Assembly: GCA_036346375.1 (NCBI GenBank)
Contig: CM070520.1
Span: forward strand, 16,627,791-16,691,790
Reading direction: 5' to 3'
DNA: 64,000 nucleotides
From: Guadua angustifolia
Lineage: Eukaryota > Streptophyta > Magnoliopsida > Poales > Poaceae
The notes beneath the pieces were generated by a model that searched no databases, was not told where the DNA came from, and saw only the letters and a list, made by a program, of their open reading frames with translations. The position numbers and the translations under genes were made by a program. Positions 45,301 to 58,454 of this stretch are shown piece after piece (within the stretch, counting starts at the first letter, position 1; the number at the start of each line of letters is the position of its first letter).

Positions 45301-47549
45301 AAATAACCCTAAGTTATCACATCGTTTTAGGCCTTAATGTAAATGAATAAACTTTAGGTAATAATGAAGGAATCCGTAGTTAAGTTATTTTTATCACCAG
45401 AACCTTCTTAAATATCGTGTAAATTAGTCCAATAGCCTAAATCAGTAGATCTAACTTGCATGAAGCTAACTCTAAGCGAAATCAATTAAAGATAAAGAAC
45501 AAGTCATTCATACTCTAATATGATCACTTAAGCATTTTCATTAACTCGCAAAGCAGCTCATCTAAATCTGAATTTAGTAAAGAATAGCTTAGAAATGAAC
45601 TTTAGAGTATAATCTATAGTAATCTAAGAAAATATTCTTATTTCATCTTGCTTCGAATCTGAATCTTAATAGAGCAAAATCCATAAGTAATAAGAATTGG
45701 CAAAACTCATATTATGAATAGTAAATCAATGAAACTTGCAACTAATGATTAATTCTATTAGTCTTAACCAATTTTAGCATCTTGAATTAAGTAAAATAAG
45801 ACTAATAAATTCATAGAGAGCAATCCTCGCTTTCTCGTAAGTGAGTTTTATTTGTTCTTGTTATCTATTTCTTTTGCTCTTATTGAAGTCCTTTATTTGC
45901 TATTTTCCGTTGATCGACGAGTAGAACCCGGCGTTGTCGATTCCGTCGTCATCGTCGTCAACCGCGCTCCTCGTAATCAATGATTAAGCAAGGCAAGCAT
46001 CCTTTGACCATATTGATCCCAATATTTTATATTCCTTTTGTGCATCAAATTGTTTTATGCATGCGTTTACTTTATGTAAATTGCTATCTTGTGGTTTGGT
46101 AGATATACCTGTTGTCACATGAATCTCCTTTGATGATTATGAACATGTGAACCTTGATAACCTTAGATTAAGGTTAGGCGTTACTTAATGTCATCATGGG
46201 TATATGCGTTCATATTATTCATGCTTAGCCATGCTTTAGAATCAATGATATACATGATCAAAGCAACATTTGTTTCCTGAAAACCTTGGAAATGGCACTG
46301 TGGGTGGTGGGTAATTTTGATTAAAAACCCAAAATGAAACTATGCTTTGATGCGGGCGATTATTGGCAATAGCCGGATGTGCGACAGGAAATGCACGTAG
46401 TGTAGGGTGAAGTGTCGCCCGTGTCAATTTAAGGACCGAGCAATGGGACGCTATTGATCCAAGAATTCCGTGCAACCACGAGGGTGAGTATGGGTTAGCC
46501 ATAGCCTATTAACTTATTTGGACATGGCTTTGCTCATTGGTAGGCGGGAGCTAGCACAGGTATTCCGGTCCGGTCTACCTGACGGGGTATTCCGGTCAGG
46601 TCTACTTGCTAATGTAACGGTGTACGCCTTGCCATGGACAGAGCGTGGTGTTGGGTGTGATAAATGTGGATCCACGGCTTGGGTGAGTGTCTCTGCTGTG
46701 ATTTCGAGGGTTAACGCCCCGGCCGGATCAAAGTCATGTCCAGTAATGAACAAATGTATGATCGCTCGCGTGCACACATCTATTGGAGGCGCGTGTCGAA
46801 ATGTTCTTGCAAAAGGTGGGTCATTCCTTGTGGGTAAAGTTGTACACCTCTGCAGAGTTTAAATCTAATTAATTAGCCGCTACCATGTCAAGGGCACTTG
46901 GTGAAGTCATTCCAATGTTAGATTTTGGTATTTTCAAAACTGAGTTTCGGTTTGAAACTGTTTTGGCAATCGTGTTTTATGTCAAAGGGTGACATTGTTG
47001 GATTTCGTGAATTATGATTCGCCGCCACGTCATGGAGGACTGTGAGTGTTATTATGCTTTATTTATTTGTTATCAATCATATGCTCTTATAAATTCCGCT
47101 TGCAAATAACTTGATTTACAAATTCAATTTCGCTTTATGCAAATTAAGCGTAGTAGCCTTTCCTTTGAAATGGCCTGCATATATTATAGGTTTTGCTCAA
47201 GTCTTGCCGAGTACGTAAAGTACTCACCCTTGCCTAATTATATTGTAGGTGGTTTAGTGTTTGAGGCTTCAAGTTGTCCATCGAAGTTGCGGATTCTTCT
47301 TTGTCGTATTCTATCTCAAGTTTATGCTCGGTCGGTTTACTCATGGATTGGATGGGTAAACCACAAGGCTTGTTTCTTTTCTCGCTATATTTCTCGAGTT
47401 GTAATATTTAATTGTATAATCGCTTTCCACTTAATTAATGTTTTGTATGGTTGTGATTTCCAATTGTTGTAAACATGTGAGTGCTAGCTATCGATCCAGG
47501 AATAGCACAAGAATCACATGGAGGTTCCTGCTCATCCTAACGGGTCTCA
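42357..47549 (+). repeat. 5' LTR of the gypsy element
   Basis: Collinear with 52744-57958. The first bases of the LTR (TCATAATGACCG in the 3' copy) are shortened here at the hAT junction, where both sequences share TCATAA. A GC-rich block at 43130-44010 looks gene-like but is part of the LTR, being repeated at 53510-54450. The near-palindrome GAGTACGTAAAGTACTC (47209-47225) precedes a putative transcript-end region. Confidence 0.9.
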
Positions 47550-47555
47550 CAGAGT

Positions 47556-47567
47556 TGGTATCAGAGC
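47556..47567 (+). promoter_or_regulatory. Primer-binding site, initiator-Met tRNA
   Basis: TGGTATCAGAGC six bases after the LTR end (TCTCA). Confidence 0.9.
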
Positions 47568-50500
47568 TATACTGACCGTAGGATAAACCTTAGATAGAAT
47601 GGTCGTTAGCATTGGAATATGAGAATTCAAAATCTTATCTTCAAAAGTTACTGAATTTGCAAAATGTAGGCTTTGCCATTCTTTCTTCATTCCTAAGATT
47701 CTATTCTTACCCTACAATCACTTTGGTTTGCAAACAAATTCCCCTTATCTCAAAAAGAAATTGTCGCTAGTGGTTATCTTCGCTACTGATTTTGAAGATG
47801 TCCGAGACTTGTCGCTGTCATTCTTCATGCCGACCCAAGAAGCCTACGACGTCAGCAACAACCATCTCAAGAAAACATGCAGCGCTTCGTTAAACTCCGA
47901 CGAAACAGAAGTGCAACTTGAAGATCCTATTTCGTGAAGAGACAACATCACCCAACAGAAAAAGACAGAAGATTAGAATATCTTACGATCTTTCTTAAGA
48001 TAAGAACCCATGTGCGTAGTATATTACTCTGCTCTAGATATATAGAGCAACATATGTTGTGGTTATGTCTCGCTACTTGAAGTTGGTTTTATTTCAATGT
48101 CGACTTATTTCGTGTGAACTTAACCCCTAGGTTAAAGTTTCATACTCAATTGTCCTTATGTATGAATATGGAAATCTCGAACCATAGGATAAATGAAAAA
48201 AAAATCATAACATAGTCTGTATCTTCCCTCCATAGAACTTTTATGAACCTACCTCCTCTCTGTACAGTTTCTTACCTATGTAACCATTTCTCAAAAATAA
48301 AACCTTATCAAGATTAGTAGTATAGTCTCTATTACTACTCTTAGCTTTGCTTGAGATCACACCATTCACATATAAACCAAGTTTAAAATCTTATCAAATT
48401 AGTAACATTAAACCTGGCTTATGTCGCTTTAGGCTAGTTAAAACTTAAATGTTCTAATAATAACTTTTAACCATGCCTCAAAACTCACTTCACCACTTCG
48501 CTTAAATTATATGTCATAAAAATGAGTTGGAACCGAAAAGTATTCTTCGAATAGAAACCTTCAAAGAATGGTTGTTAAAAATGAAAACCGAAAAGAAAAT
48601 CGAAAGTCCTATTTTTCTAAAAGAAAAATAAAGAGAGCAAGATCGTTATACATATACTCTTTTCCTATCTCAGAGGATTTAATCTCCTTATCTGATACTC
48701 ATTTCTCTCAGAGAATTTTCTTTCTCCACTCCTAAGTTACTCTTTTCCTAGTAGTATAACTTTCCTTATCTTTTGCGTAAATGAAAATTCACCAACAAAC
48801 CTTTTGAAAGAATTCTGGTAACAAATCAACATCGTCGTGATGTCTGCATCAACAACTTCAAGAAGACGGAAACAATGAAACATTACAACCTCTCCGACTT
48901 CATCGAAGCCTTGGGAGACTAACACAGCAAGTGGTGCAAAGAATAAAGGAAGACTCATCACTGAATAGTCTACTTTGGAAGATAGCAGTATGCGAGTTAC
49001 ACACTATTCTTTCTATATAGTAAACCTTTTATGCATAGACATGTATGGCCAGTAGAAGGAAAAAAAAACAATAGATACCCTTCCTATGTACTAAGTTAAA
49101 TATATGTATAGTATATCTGTGTTGTTGAATTTTTGTTGCAAATCTTCTGTATTGCTTTCGGGTTGCTTTCGTGAATGTTAAACCACTAGGTTGAAATTTA
49201 CGATCGTTAACCCCGCTAATAAGAAAATTTTAATTAAAAAGATTTTAAAGAACTAAATGTTGCCTTATAAACCAAACTAGAATCTACTTAATCAGATAGA
49301 AACCACAACTAGAGTTAATTGGAAAGAATCAAGTAGTACCTCATAATATAGATAACCCTTATCTAACCATTCTTCTCCGATTCCAACATCTTGTCAAACG
49401 CGGTCGTAAAACGCCTCTAATCCAATGGAATTCTGTTTAAATGACTTTACTCTAATAAATATTGTTGCAGGATGCTGCGACATAATTCATTAATACAACT
49501 ACTTGAAAGTAATGAGTAATAAAATCTTTAGCCTTATGACCGACCTTCACTCATTCTTTGAATTGTTGTCGCCTTACTCAATGTGAACTTTCACTTCATA
49601 TTTATGATTTACAAGGTCACCTTGAATGAGATTTAATTGCCACTAATCTCATTAATATTCATTGAGTTATTCAAATAGCAATTGTATTTGGATACTCCCT
49701 TGAAGTCAACCTCTGCTCTCTCCAAATAAATTTGGTTGAGATGCATTCTTTCATTCATCTCAAGTATTTTAACGCATCAGATCTCTCCTTGAATAGCTTG
49801 TTCTTGTTAAGGATTCTCGGCGTAAACTGCTAACACTTCTCATCTATTTCATGAAACTACGCAAGACACTCAACCATCAAGAAATGATAATCCTACCCAA
49901 GTTCAATTAAATCCTTAGTATTTAACTAAAGCACTTCCCTTACATAGCAATCGACATAATTCTTCATTTTTCTTAAGTTCAAAAAGTGCACGCGCAAAAA
50001 CAAACTAACAAGAAAAACGATTACTAGTATCTCTAACCATGGTGTAAATGCTCACCATAACTGAACAAAATCATTTAATGCACACCTTTTGTTTTAGCAA
50101 ACTAGCATAAAATATTTCCAACATTGGCATAGTTCTTGCTAGGTACGGAAATGGTTCAGACTAGAAACATACTTCTATACCTTATTTGATGCCTACACAC
50201 TGTTCTTTGAAATGTTGTTAAACCAATCGATCCGAAGAATCATGCTTGCACTCACTATGGAAAAATAGGACACACTAATGCTGAAAGTGAAATCGATTGT
50301 TCTTGTTGAGAAGGAAATTATTCCCCTGAAAAACGTCCTATAAGTAATACCATTTGTTAACCTTGCGAAGATTGAGATCATTGCCCCTCGCAACGCCCCC
50401 TTGATTCACTAATCACCACTGCAGTTCCGCCTCAACAAATGAAACTCCAATCCTTGGTTGCTCAAGATTTGACTATTAGAAAAAAAAATTGTACAAGAAA

Positions 50501-50990
50501 TATCACTTAAGGAATTAAAGAAACAACACTTGACCCTAACTACCTTTACTAAGAAAGTAGTAGATGGCAATCGCCAATGGCATGTTTCTTGTCTGATAAA
50601 GAAAATTTTTAGGCTAAAAGATGTCCTAGAAAGCAACAAATTGAAGTTCACGAAATAATATTAAGCATACATATAACTCTAGCAACATACCATGAGAACA
50701 ATGTGAATAATTCAACTGTCGCAAAAGGAACCGTGTTGCTAAACAATGTCTGCAAGTTGAATAAATACATTCTACAACCATAACTATACCAGAAGTTACG
50801 TCATTCAAGTTTATAACTCTCAAGAGTAGAGGGAAATAAAATCAAGTGGTTTACTCAAGAATCGATAGAAAAAAATGCAAGAATACTTGTCCCTAAAAGA
50901 ATTTTGCTTAACTTCATTCTCCATCTCAATCACCATCTGCTCATCCTCCAACAACACCAATGGACGGTTATCCGATATGCAAAACCGAAA
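47568..50990 (+). other. Gypsy leader and gag region, no readable protein
   Basis: About 3.4 kb of AT-rich sequence follow the primer site. ORFs reach only 60-80 codons and none resembles gag. Some or all of this may be untranslated leader or a non-coding replacement of gag, as in other non-autonomous gypsy elements. Confidence 0.5.
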
Positions 50991-51543
50991 AGCCCATTTC
51001 ATTTGTTTCACTGTGGTAAACATGGACGTTACACCTATACTTGCCCAAGGAAAAGAAAATCAACCAGCTCTTAGACCTGCATTCAATCGACACAAAATGA
51101 TTAATCCAAGTCATTCAAAACAATTACCTAAATCGAGTCACCGAATGGCGTAGTGGGCCCATAACCCACATGTCCCGTGATTTGCGAACAAACAATTCCT
51201 TAGATGTCTATTAATCCAACCCAAAATGTCAATCCAATCATTCATGGCATTTACCTACAATGACTAATTCGCTAAAAGAAGCTTATGATCGCCATATATA
51301 GTACTAGGTACAAAACTTATGTAATTGAACCCCGCCGAATTCAAATTTAACTCCATGGTCAACTCTTTGATTCTAGCCACTTCGACTATCTATCTTACAA
51401 TAACGAAGAAACAAACTTTCTATTGTTTGAATAAAACGGATAATGTCACTTGTGTCAATCGAGAAGAATTTGGACACTTCGCCAACATCTGCCCGAGAAG
51501 AGTCCCACATCACGTTGTCAAGAAAGACATCAGTAATTTCTAA
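50991..51543 (+). pseudogene. Decayed gag zinc-knuckle region
   Basis: Two CCHC knuckles can be traced. Near 51003-51050 the plus strand reads LFHCGKHGRYTYTCPRK, where the first Cys is Leu and the His is Arg. Near 51451-51495 it reads CVNREEFGHFANICPRR, where the second Cys is Arg. Neither could bind zinc normally. The 92- and 72-codon ORFs here (50875-51153 and 51325-51543) cover them partly in other frames. Confidence 0.6.
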
Positions 51544-52289
51544 TCTACCTCAAAGACTTAGAAAACATTAAGTACTTAAAACAATCCTTGCATCAATGAT
51601 AGGCTCGGAACGTAAAACATCTTTCTCATATGAAGGTACCCGGCACTTATTGTGATAGTGAGTACGTTCCTTATGTATTCAATTCCTGCAACCAATCTTG
51701 TGATTTTGTATATCTCATTCCTTCATAATTGTCAAATCCAAAGAAAATCAAAACTCTCTATCTGCTAAGATAATCAAACAAATCAAATCATCAGGATCAT
51801 CTTATATTTCTTTTACCTCAACCCAATGCTTAAATTATCTCTATCTTGCTTTCAATCTAAAGTCAACCCGAAATGACATTTATGCTCAGCTCATTTCATC
51901 AACTAATGTTGAATTATACAGACCAACCGTTGTATTCAAATATCCTTCTTGGTATTAAACGTTCGATTCTTCCCAAGTGAATCTAATGACAATGCAACCT
52001 ATCTCTCACCTCAAATATTCTAAAGATACCACATACCACTCTCTAAACTAGATTATTCTTGTTAACAATACTAGTTATTCAAACAAAAGAGATATGCAGA
52101 AACTATTAGTATCCCTCGTCTACTTATCTGAAACTCAAATAGGATTCTTCTCTATTTCTCGCACATTAACTTAGAATCGCAAGACGAAAATCCAGTGAAG
52201 CAATTGCAATGAAGATGAAGTATCAACAGAACGACAAAGTCATCTCCGAGAAAGGAATACCTAAATTTATCTCATCCTCAAGAATTATG

Positions 52290-52720
52290 AACTTCATGGT
52301 ATTCACCGTTTCCAAATCCGAGGTAACTTGGTGCCACGATATATTAGGCCATGTCGTATCGTTGATGATGAGGGAAAAAAACATATAAATTAGAGTTGCC
52401 ATCTCAGCTAACCAGTGTTCATAATAATTCTCCTATATCGCAATTAAGAAAATGTCTTCGCCTTCCTTTTAAGCTCATCTAGCTAGATGAAATCGACCTA
52501 CAACCTGATTTAACTTATTAGAAAACATCCGATTAGAATCTTAAAAGAAACAGAACGCCACACTCATAATAAACCCCACAAGATGATCAAGGTTCAACGA
52601 AACAATCATTTTGAAGAAGCAATTTGAAAACGAGAAGATCGACTCAAGGAAAAGGTTCCAACTTCTCTTAGAAATACTTTTCCTTAGACTCCGCCAAATC
52701 TCTGGTCTAGATTTACGTAA
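52290..52720 (+). pseudogene. Integrase C-terminus and chromodomain remnant
   Basis: From about 52308 the plus strand reads RFQIRGNLVPRYIRPCRIV, then (across a small indel) 'YKLELPSQLTSVHN' and 'ISQLRKCLRLP', which is the usual end of chromovirus integrase. From about 52491 it continues 'LDEIDLQPDLTY', 'PIRILKETER', 'KVQRNNHFEEAI' (in-frame stop) and 'REDRLKEKVP', matching the chromodomain pattern. The purine-rich GTAAAGGGGTAGA (52716-52728) is the likely polypurine tract before the 3' LTR. Confidence 0.75.
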
Positions 52721-52732
52721 AGGGGTAGATCT

Positions 52733-55700
52733 CATAATGACCGAAAATTAAGAACAGTAAATTTATAATATTTAAATTTGATTGTGAATATTTTTGGGAT
52801 TTCTGAATATTGTTTGCTTTGTTTGTATTTTCTTGGATTTTGTGTTGCAAGAAAAAGTAAACAAATGAGCAATAAAGAATGTAAAAGAGAAAAAGACCAA
52901 GAAGCAAAAAGTAAAAATTTAGAAAATTGCCATGAGAACCCTGAGCACATAAGTAAATCATTTTAGCCAGCAATTGACATTTCACACATAGAATAATGAA
53001 GAGATAAATTGGAAAGACAACTTTTAAATCAAAACAATGCATTGTTAGAATTTATAAAATATTTATAAAACTCAAATGGAGCTGAAAAATTTATCATAAA
53101 ACCCTTAATGCAATATATACCTCTGGTAAAAATATTATAAATTAATAATGTGCTTTAGGACTTTTTAGAATTTAAAAACAGAAACCCTGAAAATCTAGAA
53201 ATTGCAATGTCAGAATTTTTATAAAATAATGGAAGCATATTTTGAGTTGAAAATTTTACAGAAGCATTCTGAGATCAAATAATTTAGAAAAACAAAATTT
53301 CAAAAATAGTAGACTTCCATTGATCTCAATCAAAAATCAAAATCCGAAACCAAAATTTAGGAGCAGTCACTGTTGTCAGAATTTTATCAATTTTTGGTAA
53401 CTCATCTTTACCTCAAAATTTTACCAGACATAAAAATATATTCAAAGACCATGGTAAAAAGTTTGGCAATTTCCTACTCCCATTTGACAGCAATAAAATC
53501 AGAGACTATCTCTTTTGGCGCTTAACCTCACCGCCAAGGGTCCCTGACCCCACATGTCGGCTCATCCCTTCTTCTTCTCCTCCCTCGTGCTTATGATCGA
53601 ATCGAGGAACTCCCGATCCAGCTTGACCAGCTTGACCAATGCATCTTCTCGTCGCCTGCTCACCACGATGCACCTCTCGCAAAGCTTCAATGCCCATACC
53701 TCCGCCGATTGCCGCCACGAAGCCTCCCGCCATTGTTCATCCTTGTCGCTTCGGGAAAGCTCCCGTCCGAGACTCAACTCAACCAGGCCGGTTCATCCAC
53801 TTAGATCCTCGGCTATATATTGCGCCTCATTGACCGCAATGAACCTCTTGCTACTCTCCTCACTTCTTCCTTTGTTCTCCTAGCTCGCACGCAGAGCCCT
53901 CATTCCTTGCCGCCATTGCCAACCTTCGAGCTCCAAACCGAGAGCAATTCAAGCGATAGAACTTCCCATCTTCAAATTCCTTCACTCATAGCATCACTAA
54001 GCCCCACCGATCAAAAGCCCTCAAGAAAATCTGGTCTCCTTCATGCGAAATCGAGCCGCCGCCGTGAGCCCCTTCTTCTCCATGGCCGGCCACCGTGGGC
54101 GGAGCTCCTCGGTGATTCTCCCGTCAAGGTAAACCCAAAAATAGAATCCACTAGACTCCCTGATGCTCAATCACTTATTCATCCGGGCTCTAATGCATTG
54201 ATTCTTGCTCCTCACCGACCCGCCATGGCCGCCGCCTGAGCTTGATGCTACCTGCTAACTCTTCCGACGAGTTGACACCTCCCGGATGCGCCTCACCGAG
54301 ATCTTTCTCTCCCTGCTGCGCTGTCACGAGCATCGCCGAAAGTCGCTCGCCAGCGCCCTAAGCCGACCTCTGTTTCTCTGTCTGCCTCGGCCGCGGGCCA
54401 CCCATGTCACCAAAATCAAAGAGGTCCCCATTCAAAGGGTAAAACCTGCTTTCAATACTCGTATATGATTTCAACTTTTCTCAACTATTTTCCAACCGAA
54501 TTGAATTCATTAATGAATATCTTTTACAATTTTAATCAAAACTCAGTGAAATAAATTTGTTAAATCATTTAAAACCCAATAGTATCGAATATGCAAAAAT
54601 ATTCTTGAAAGAGTTCAAATGTGTGAAATTCTAAAAAGAAAATACCAAAATGAGCATTTATGTGTTAAGAAAAAGATTAAATTAGACTTAATCAAAATAA
54701 ATGAAATTAAATATTTTTGAAATCCTTGTTCTGAAATGAGTTCAAATATATAAAAATATTTATGTTTTAAGTTAGTCTCCATCATCAAATAAATCCATGC
54801 TTTAATTCGCTAAAAAGAAATAAGAATTGATAAATTGAAATGCTTAAAGAATATTATTGATTTTAATAATTGTTAAGAATATGATATTCTGATTTTAATG
54901 TGTGCTGAAAATGGATAATTAAACACAACTTTTAGGATTTCTAAATAGTTAAACATATGCTCAATTTCAATGCTTCATACTAGTCTTTGTATATATATAC
55001 ACATACTTATGTATATGAACAAAATCATAATTTAGAAGTGTTTCATGGAAAGAATATTAGCAAAGATGTACATGAATAAGTAGAGCCAATCTTAACATAT
55101 TTTTAAGTATAAGAATTCAGTGATTAACAAAAGTAACTAATTAAGTTTATAAAAGACTTTATTCTTTCGTATGCATATAAACTATTGCGGCCAACACCAG
55201 ATTAATGTGAAACCGGCTTTAAACACTCTTAGGGTTATTCCCTGCTAACACGTGAAAAATGAATCAAAGATCATGTATTGTGTAGCCACAACTCAAAATG
55301 AATCTTGGCCGATTTAAGATTTTCGATATGGTCATTTAGGCTGTTTCAACTGCAGATAAAATAACTCGTCTAAACACTAAAATAGGTGAAATCAGTTTAG
55401 TAACACTGTATAAAGTTTATACTACCATATTCTGTAAAAAGAATCATAATCCATTAAGGTTTGCCTATTAATCTCATCGATCAAAACCCTTAAGTGTTAA
55501 CCTTTTGATTCACTCTTTTGGCCGATTCGATAACGTCAACTCAACAATGCCACTTAAGCTATTTCAACAATGAATATAATGTATCACCAAAGCCTAAAAT
55601 CTCATGGAATCACTTAGGATTGTTATACAAAGTATAAATTATCTTATTATGAAGAAATAACCATACTTTGTCATGTTTTGCATAATAATCTTAATAGCCA

Positions 55701-57958
55701 AATAACCCTAAGTTATCACATCGTTTTAGGCCTTAATGTAAATGAATAAACTTTAGGTAATAATGAAGGAATCCGTAGTTAAGTTATTTTTATCACCGTA
55801 ACCTTCTTAAATATCGTGTAAATTAGTCCAATAGCCTAAATCAAGAGATCTAACTTGCATGAAGCTAACTCTAAGCTTAAATCAATTAAAGATAAAGAAC
55901 AAGTCATTCATACTCTAATATGATCACTTAAGCATTTTCATTAACTCATAAAGCAGCTCATCTAAATCTGAATTTAGTAAAGAATAGCTTAGAAATGAAC
56001 TTTAGAGTATAATCTATAGTAATCTAAGAAAATATTCTTATTTCATCTTGCTTCAATCAATCTTAATAGAGCAAAATCCATAAGTAATAAGAATTGGCAA
56101 AACTCATATTATGAATAGTAAATCAATGAAACTTGCAACTAATGATTAATTCTATTAGTCTTAACCAATTTTAGCATCTTGAATTCAGTAAAATAAGACT
56201 AATAAATTCATAGAAGAGCAATCCTCGCTTTCTCGTAAAGAGTTTTATTTGTTCTTGTTATCTATTTCTTTTGCTCTTATTGAAGTCCTTTATTTGCTAT
56301 TTTCCGTTGATCGACGAGTAGAACTTGATGCGTTGTCGATTCCGTCGTCATCGCCGCCAACCGCGCTCCTCGTAATCAATGATTAAGCAAGGCAAGCATC
56401 CTTTGACCATATTGATCCCAATATTTTATATTCCTTTTGTGCATCAAATTGTTTTATGCATGCTTTACTTTATGTAAATTGCTATCTTGTGGTTTGGTAG
56501 ATATACTGTTGTCACATGAATCTCCTTTGATGATTATGAACATGTGAACCTTGATAACCTTAGATTAAGGTTAGGCGTTACTTAATGTCATCATGGGTAT
56601 ATCGCTCATATTATTCATGCTTAGCCATGCTTTAGAATCAATGATATACATGATCAAAGCAACATTTGTTTCTGAAAACCTTGGAAATGGCATCAGGTGG
56701 TGGGTAATTTTGATTAAAAACCCAAAATGAAACTATGCTTTGATGCGGGCGATTATTGGCAATAGCCGGATGTGCGACAGGAAATGCACGTAGTGTAGGG
56801 TGAAGTGTCGCCCGTGTCAATTTAAGGACCGAGCAATGGGACGCTATTGATCCAAGAATTCCGTGCAACCACGAGGGTGAGTATGGGTTAGCCATAGCCT
56901 ATTAACTTATTTGGACATGGCTTTGCTCATTGGTAGGCGGGAGCTAGCACAGGTATTCCGGTCCGGTCTACCTGACGGGGTATTCCGGTCAGGTCTACTT
57001 GCTAATGTAACGGTGTACGCCTTGCCATGGACAGAGACGTGGTGTTGGGTGTGATAAATGTGGATCCACGGCTTGGGTGAGTGTCTCTGTTTTCAGGGCG
57101 AGGGTTAACGTCCCGGGCTGGATCAAAGTCATGTCTAGTAATGAACAATGTATGATCGCTCAGCACACATCTATTGGAGGCGTGTGTCGAAATGTTCTTG
57201 CAAAAAGGTGGGTCATTCCTTGTGGGTAAAGTTGTACACCTCTGCAGAGTTTAAATCTAATTAATTAGCCGCGCTCGCGGTCAAGGGCACTTGGTGAAGT
57301 CATTCCAATGTTAGATTTTGGTATTTTCTGAAAACTGGAGTTTCGGTTTGAAACTGTTTTGGCAACTGTGTTTTATGTCAAAGGGCTGACATTGTTGGAT
57401 TTCAGGAATTCATGATTCGCCGCTCACGTCATGGAGGACTGTGAGTGTTATTATGCTTTATTTATTTGTTATCAATCATATGCTCTTATAAATTCCGTTT
57501 GCAAATAACTTGATTTACAAATTCAATTTCGCTTTATGCAAATTAACTGTAGTAGCCTTTCCTTTGAAATGGCCTGCATATATTATAGGTTTTGCTCAAG
57601 TCTTGCTTGAGTACGTAAAGTACTCACCCTTGCCTAATTATATTGTAGGTGGTTTAGTGTTTGAGGCTTCTCCTTGTCCATCGCAAGTTGCGGATTCTTC
57701 TTCGTCGTATTCTATCTCAAGTTTATGCTCGGTCGGGTTACTCGGAATTGGATGGGTAAACCACAAGGCTTATTTCTTTTGTCGCTATATTTCTCCGAGT
57801 TGTAATATTTAATTGTATAATCGCTTCCGCTTAATTAATGTTTTGTATGGTTGTGATTTCCAATTGTTGTAAACATGTGAGTGCTAGCTGACCGTTTTGA
57901 TCCAGGAATAGCACAAGAATCACATGGAGGTTCTGCCATTCATCGAAACGGCGTCTCA
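52733..57958 (+). repeat. 3' LTR of the gypsy element
   Basis: Full-length copy ending GCGTCTCA. Compared with the 5' LTR the sequence differs by few substitutions but many 1-10-bp indels, concentrated in GC-rich words (for example around 54060-54120 and 57230-57300). Confidence 0.9.
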
Positions 57959-58454
57959 CGATCGCGCCCTTGGTCGCCGTGTAGTCCAGCAGCGTCTTGT
58001 TGCCCTTGTACGCGTTGACGGACGACGTGTTGATGATGCTGCCGCCGCGCCGCATGTGCCTCAGCGCGTGCTTGGACATGAACACGTAGGAGAAGACGTT
58101 GGTGCGGAACACGCGCTCCAGGCCCTCCTCGGTGATGTCGGTGATGCATGGCCGCTCGTACTGCTCGGCGGCGTTGTTGACCAGCACGTCCACATGGCTG
58201 CCGTACGCTCCCGCCACTTCTTCCACCACCTTGCGGCAGTTCTCCTCGTACCCGAGGTCGGCGGGCACCGCCATGGGGTCCCTGGCGCCGGTGCGGCCCT
58301 TGATGTCGCGCAGCGCCTGCAGGGTCTCCGCCGCGTCCTTGTCCTCCTGACCCTTCACGTACGTGAACGCCACCGTCGCGCCCTCCAGCGCGAAGCACAG
58401 GCACACCGCCCGCCCGATGCCCGAATCGCCGCCGGTCACGATCGCCACCTTGCC
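57959..58454 (-). pseudogene. SDR exon fragment, glucose/ribitol dehydrogenase homolog
   Basis: The minus-strand exon begins after a splice acceptor (…GTGCAG, plus 58455-58460) and codes for about 165 residues. It starts GKVAIVTGGDSGIGRAV, the NAD(P)-binding TGxxxGxG motif. It continues with 'DVLVNNAAEQYERP', the active-site Ser in 'IINTSSVNAY' and the YxxxK pair in 'LDYTATKGAIV', then stops being SDR at the gypsy LTR. The family normally has about 290-300 residues; the substrate-binding C-terminus (about 90 residues) is missing here. No first exon is recognisable to the right within 1 kb. Family members are NAD(P)H-dependent oxidoreductases, often seed- or stress-associated. The GC-rich codon use fits a grass host gene. 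It is either a host gene broken by the element or a gene fragment moved here. Confidence 0.85.

Larger units (their letters stand above)
42353..57958 (+). mobile_element. Ty3/gypsy chromovirus (Tekay-like), 15.6 kb, non-autonomous
   Basis: Two direct LTRs of about 5.2 kb (42357-47549 and about 52733-57958) flank a ~5.2-kb interior. It has a primer-binding site, a decayed gag zinc-knuckle region, the integrase C-terminus and a chromodomain remnant, in plus-strand order. Protease, reverse transcriptase and RNase H are missing or unreadable. The chromodomain motif and the 'SQLRKCLR' integrase end support the chromovirus class; the Tekay lineage is my inference. The outer flanks are unrelated (hAT on the left, SDR exon on the right), with no 5-bp target duplication. 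Confidence 0.85.

Noticed and set aside
46240..46862. Possible genes at 46242-46502 and 46518-46862
   Set aside because: Within the 5' LTR; the corresponding 3' LTR region has frame-changing indels and no recognisable product.
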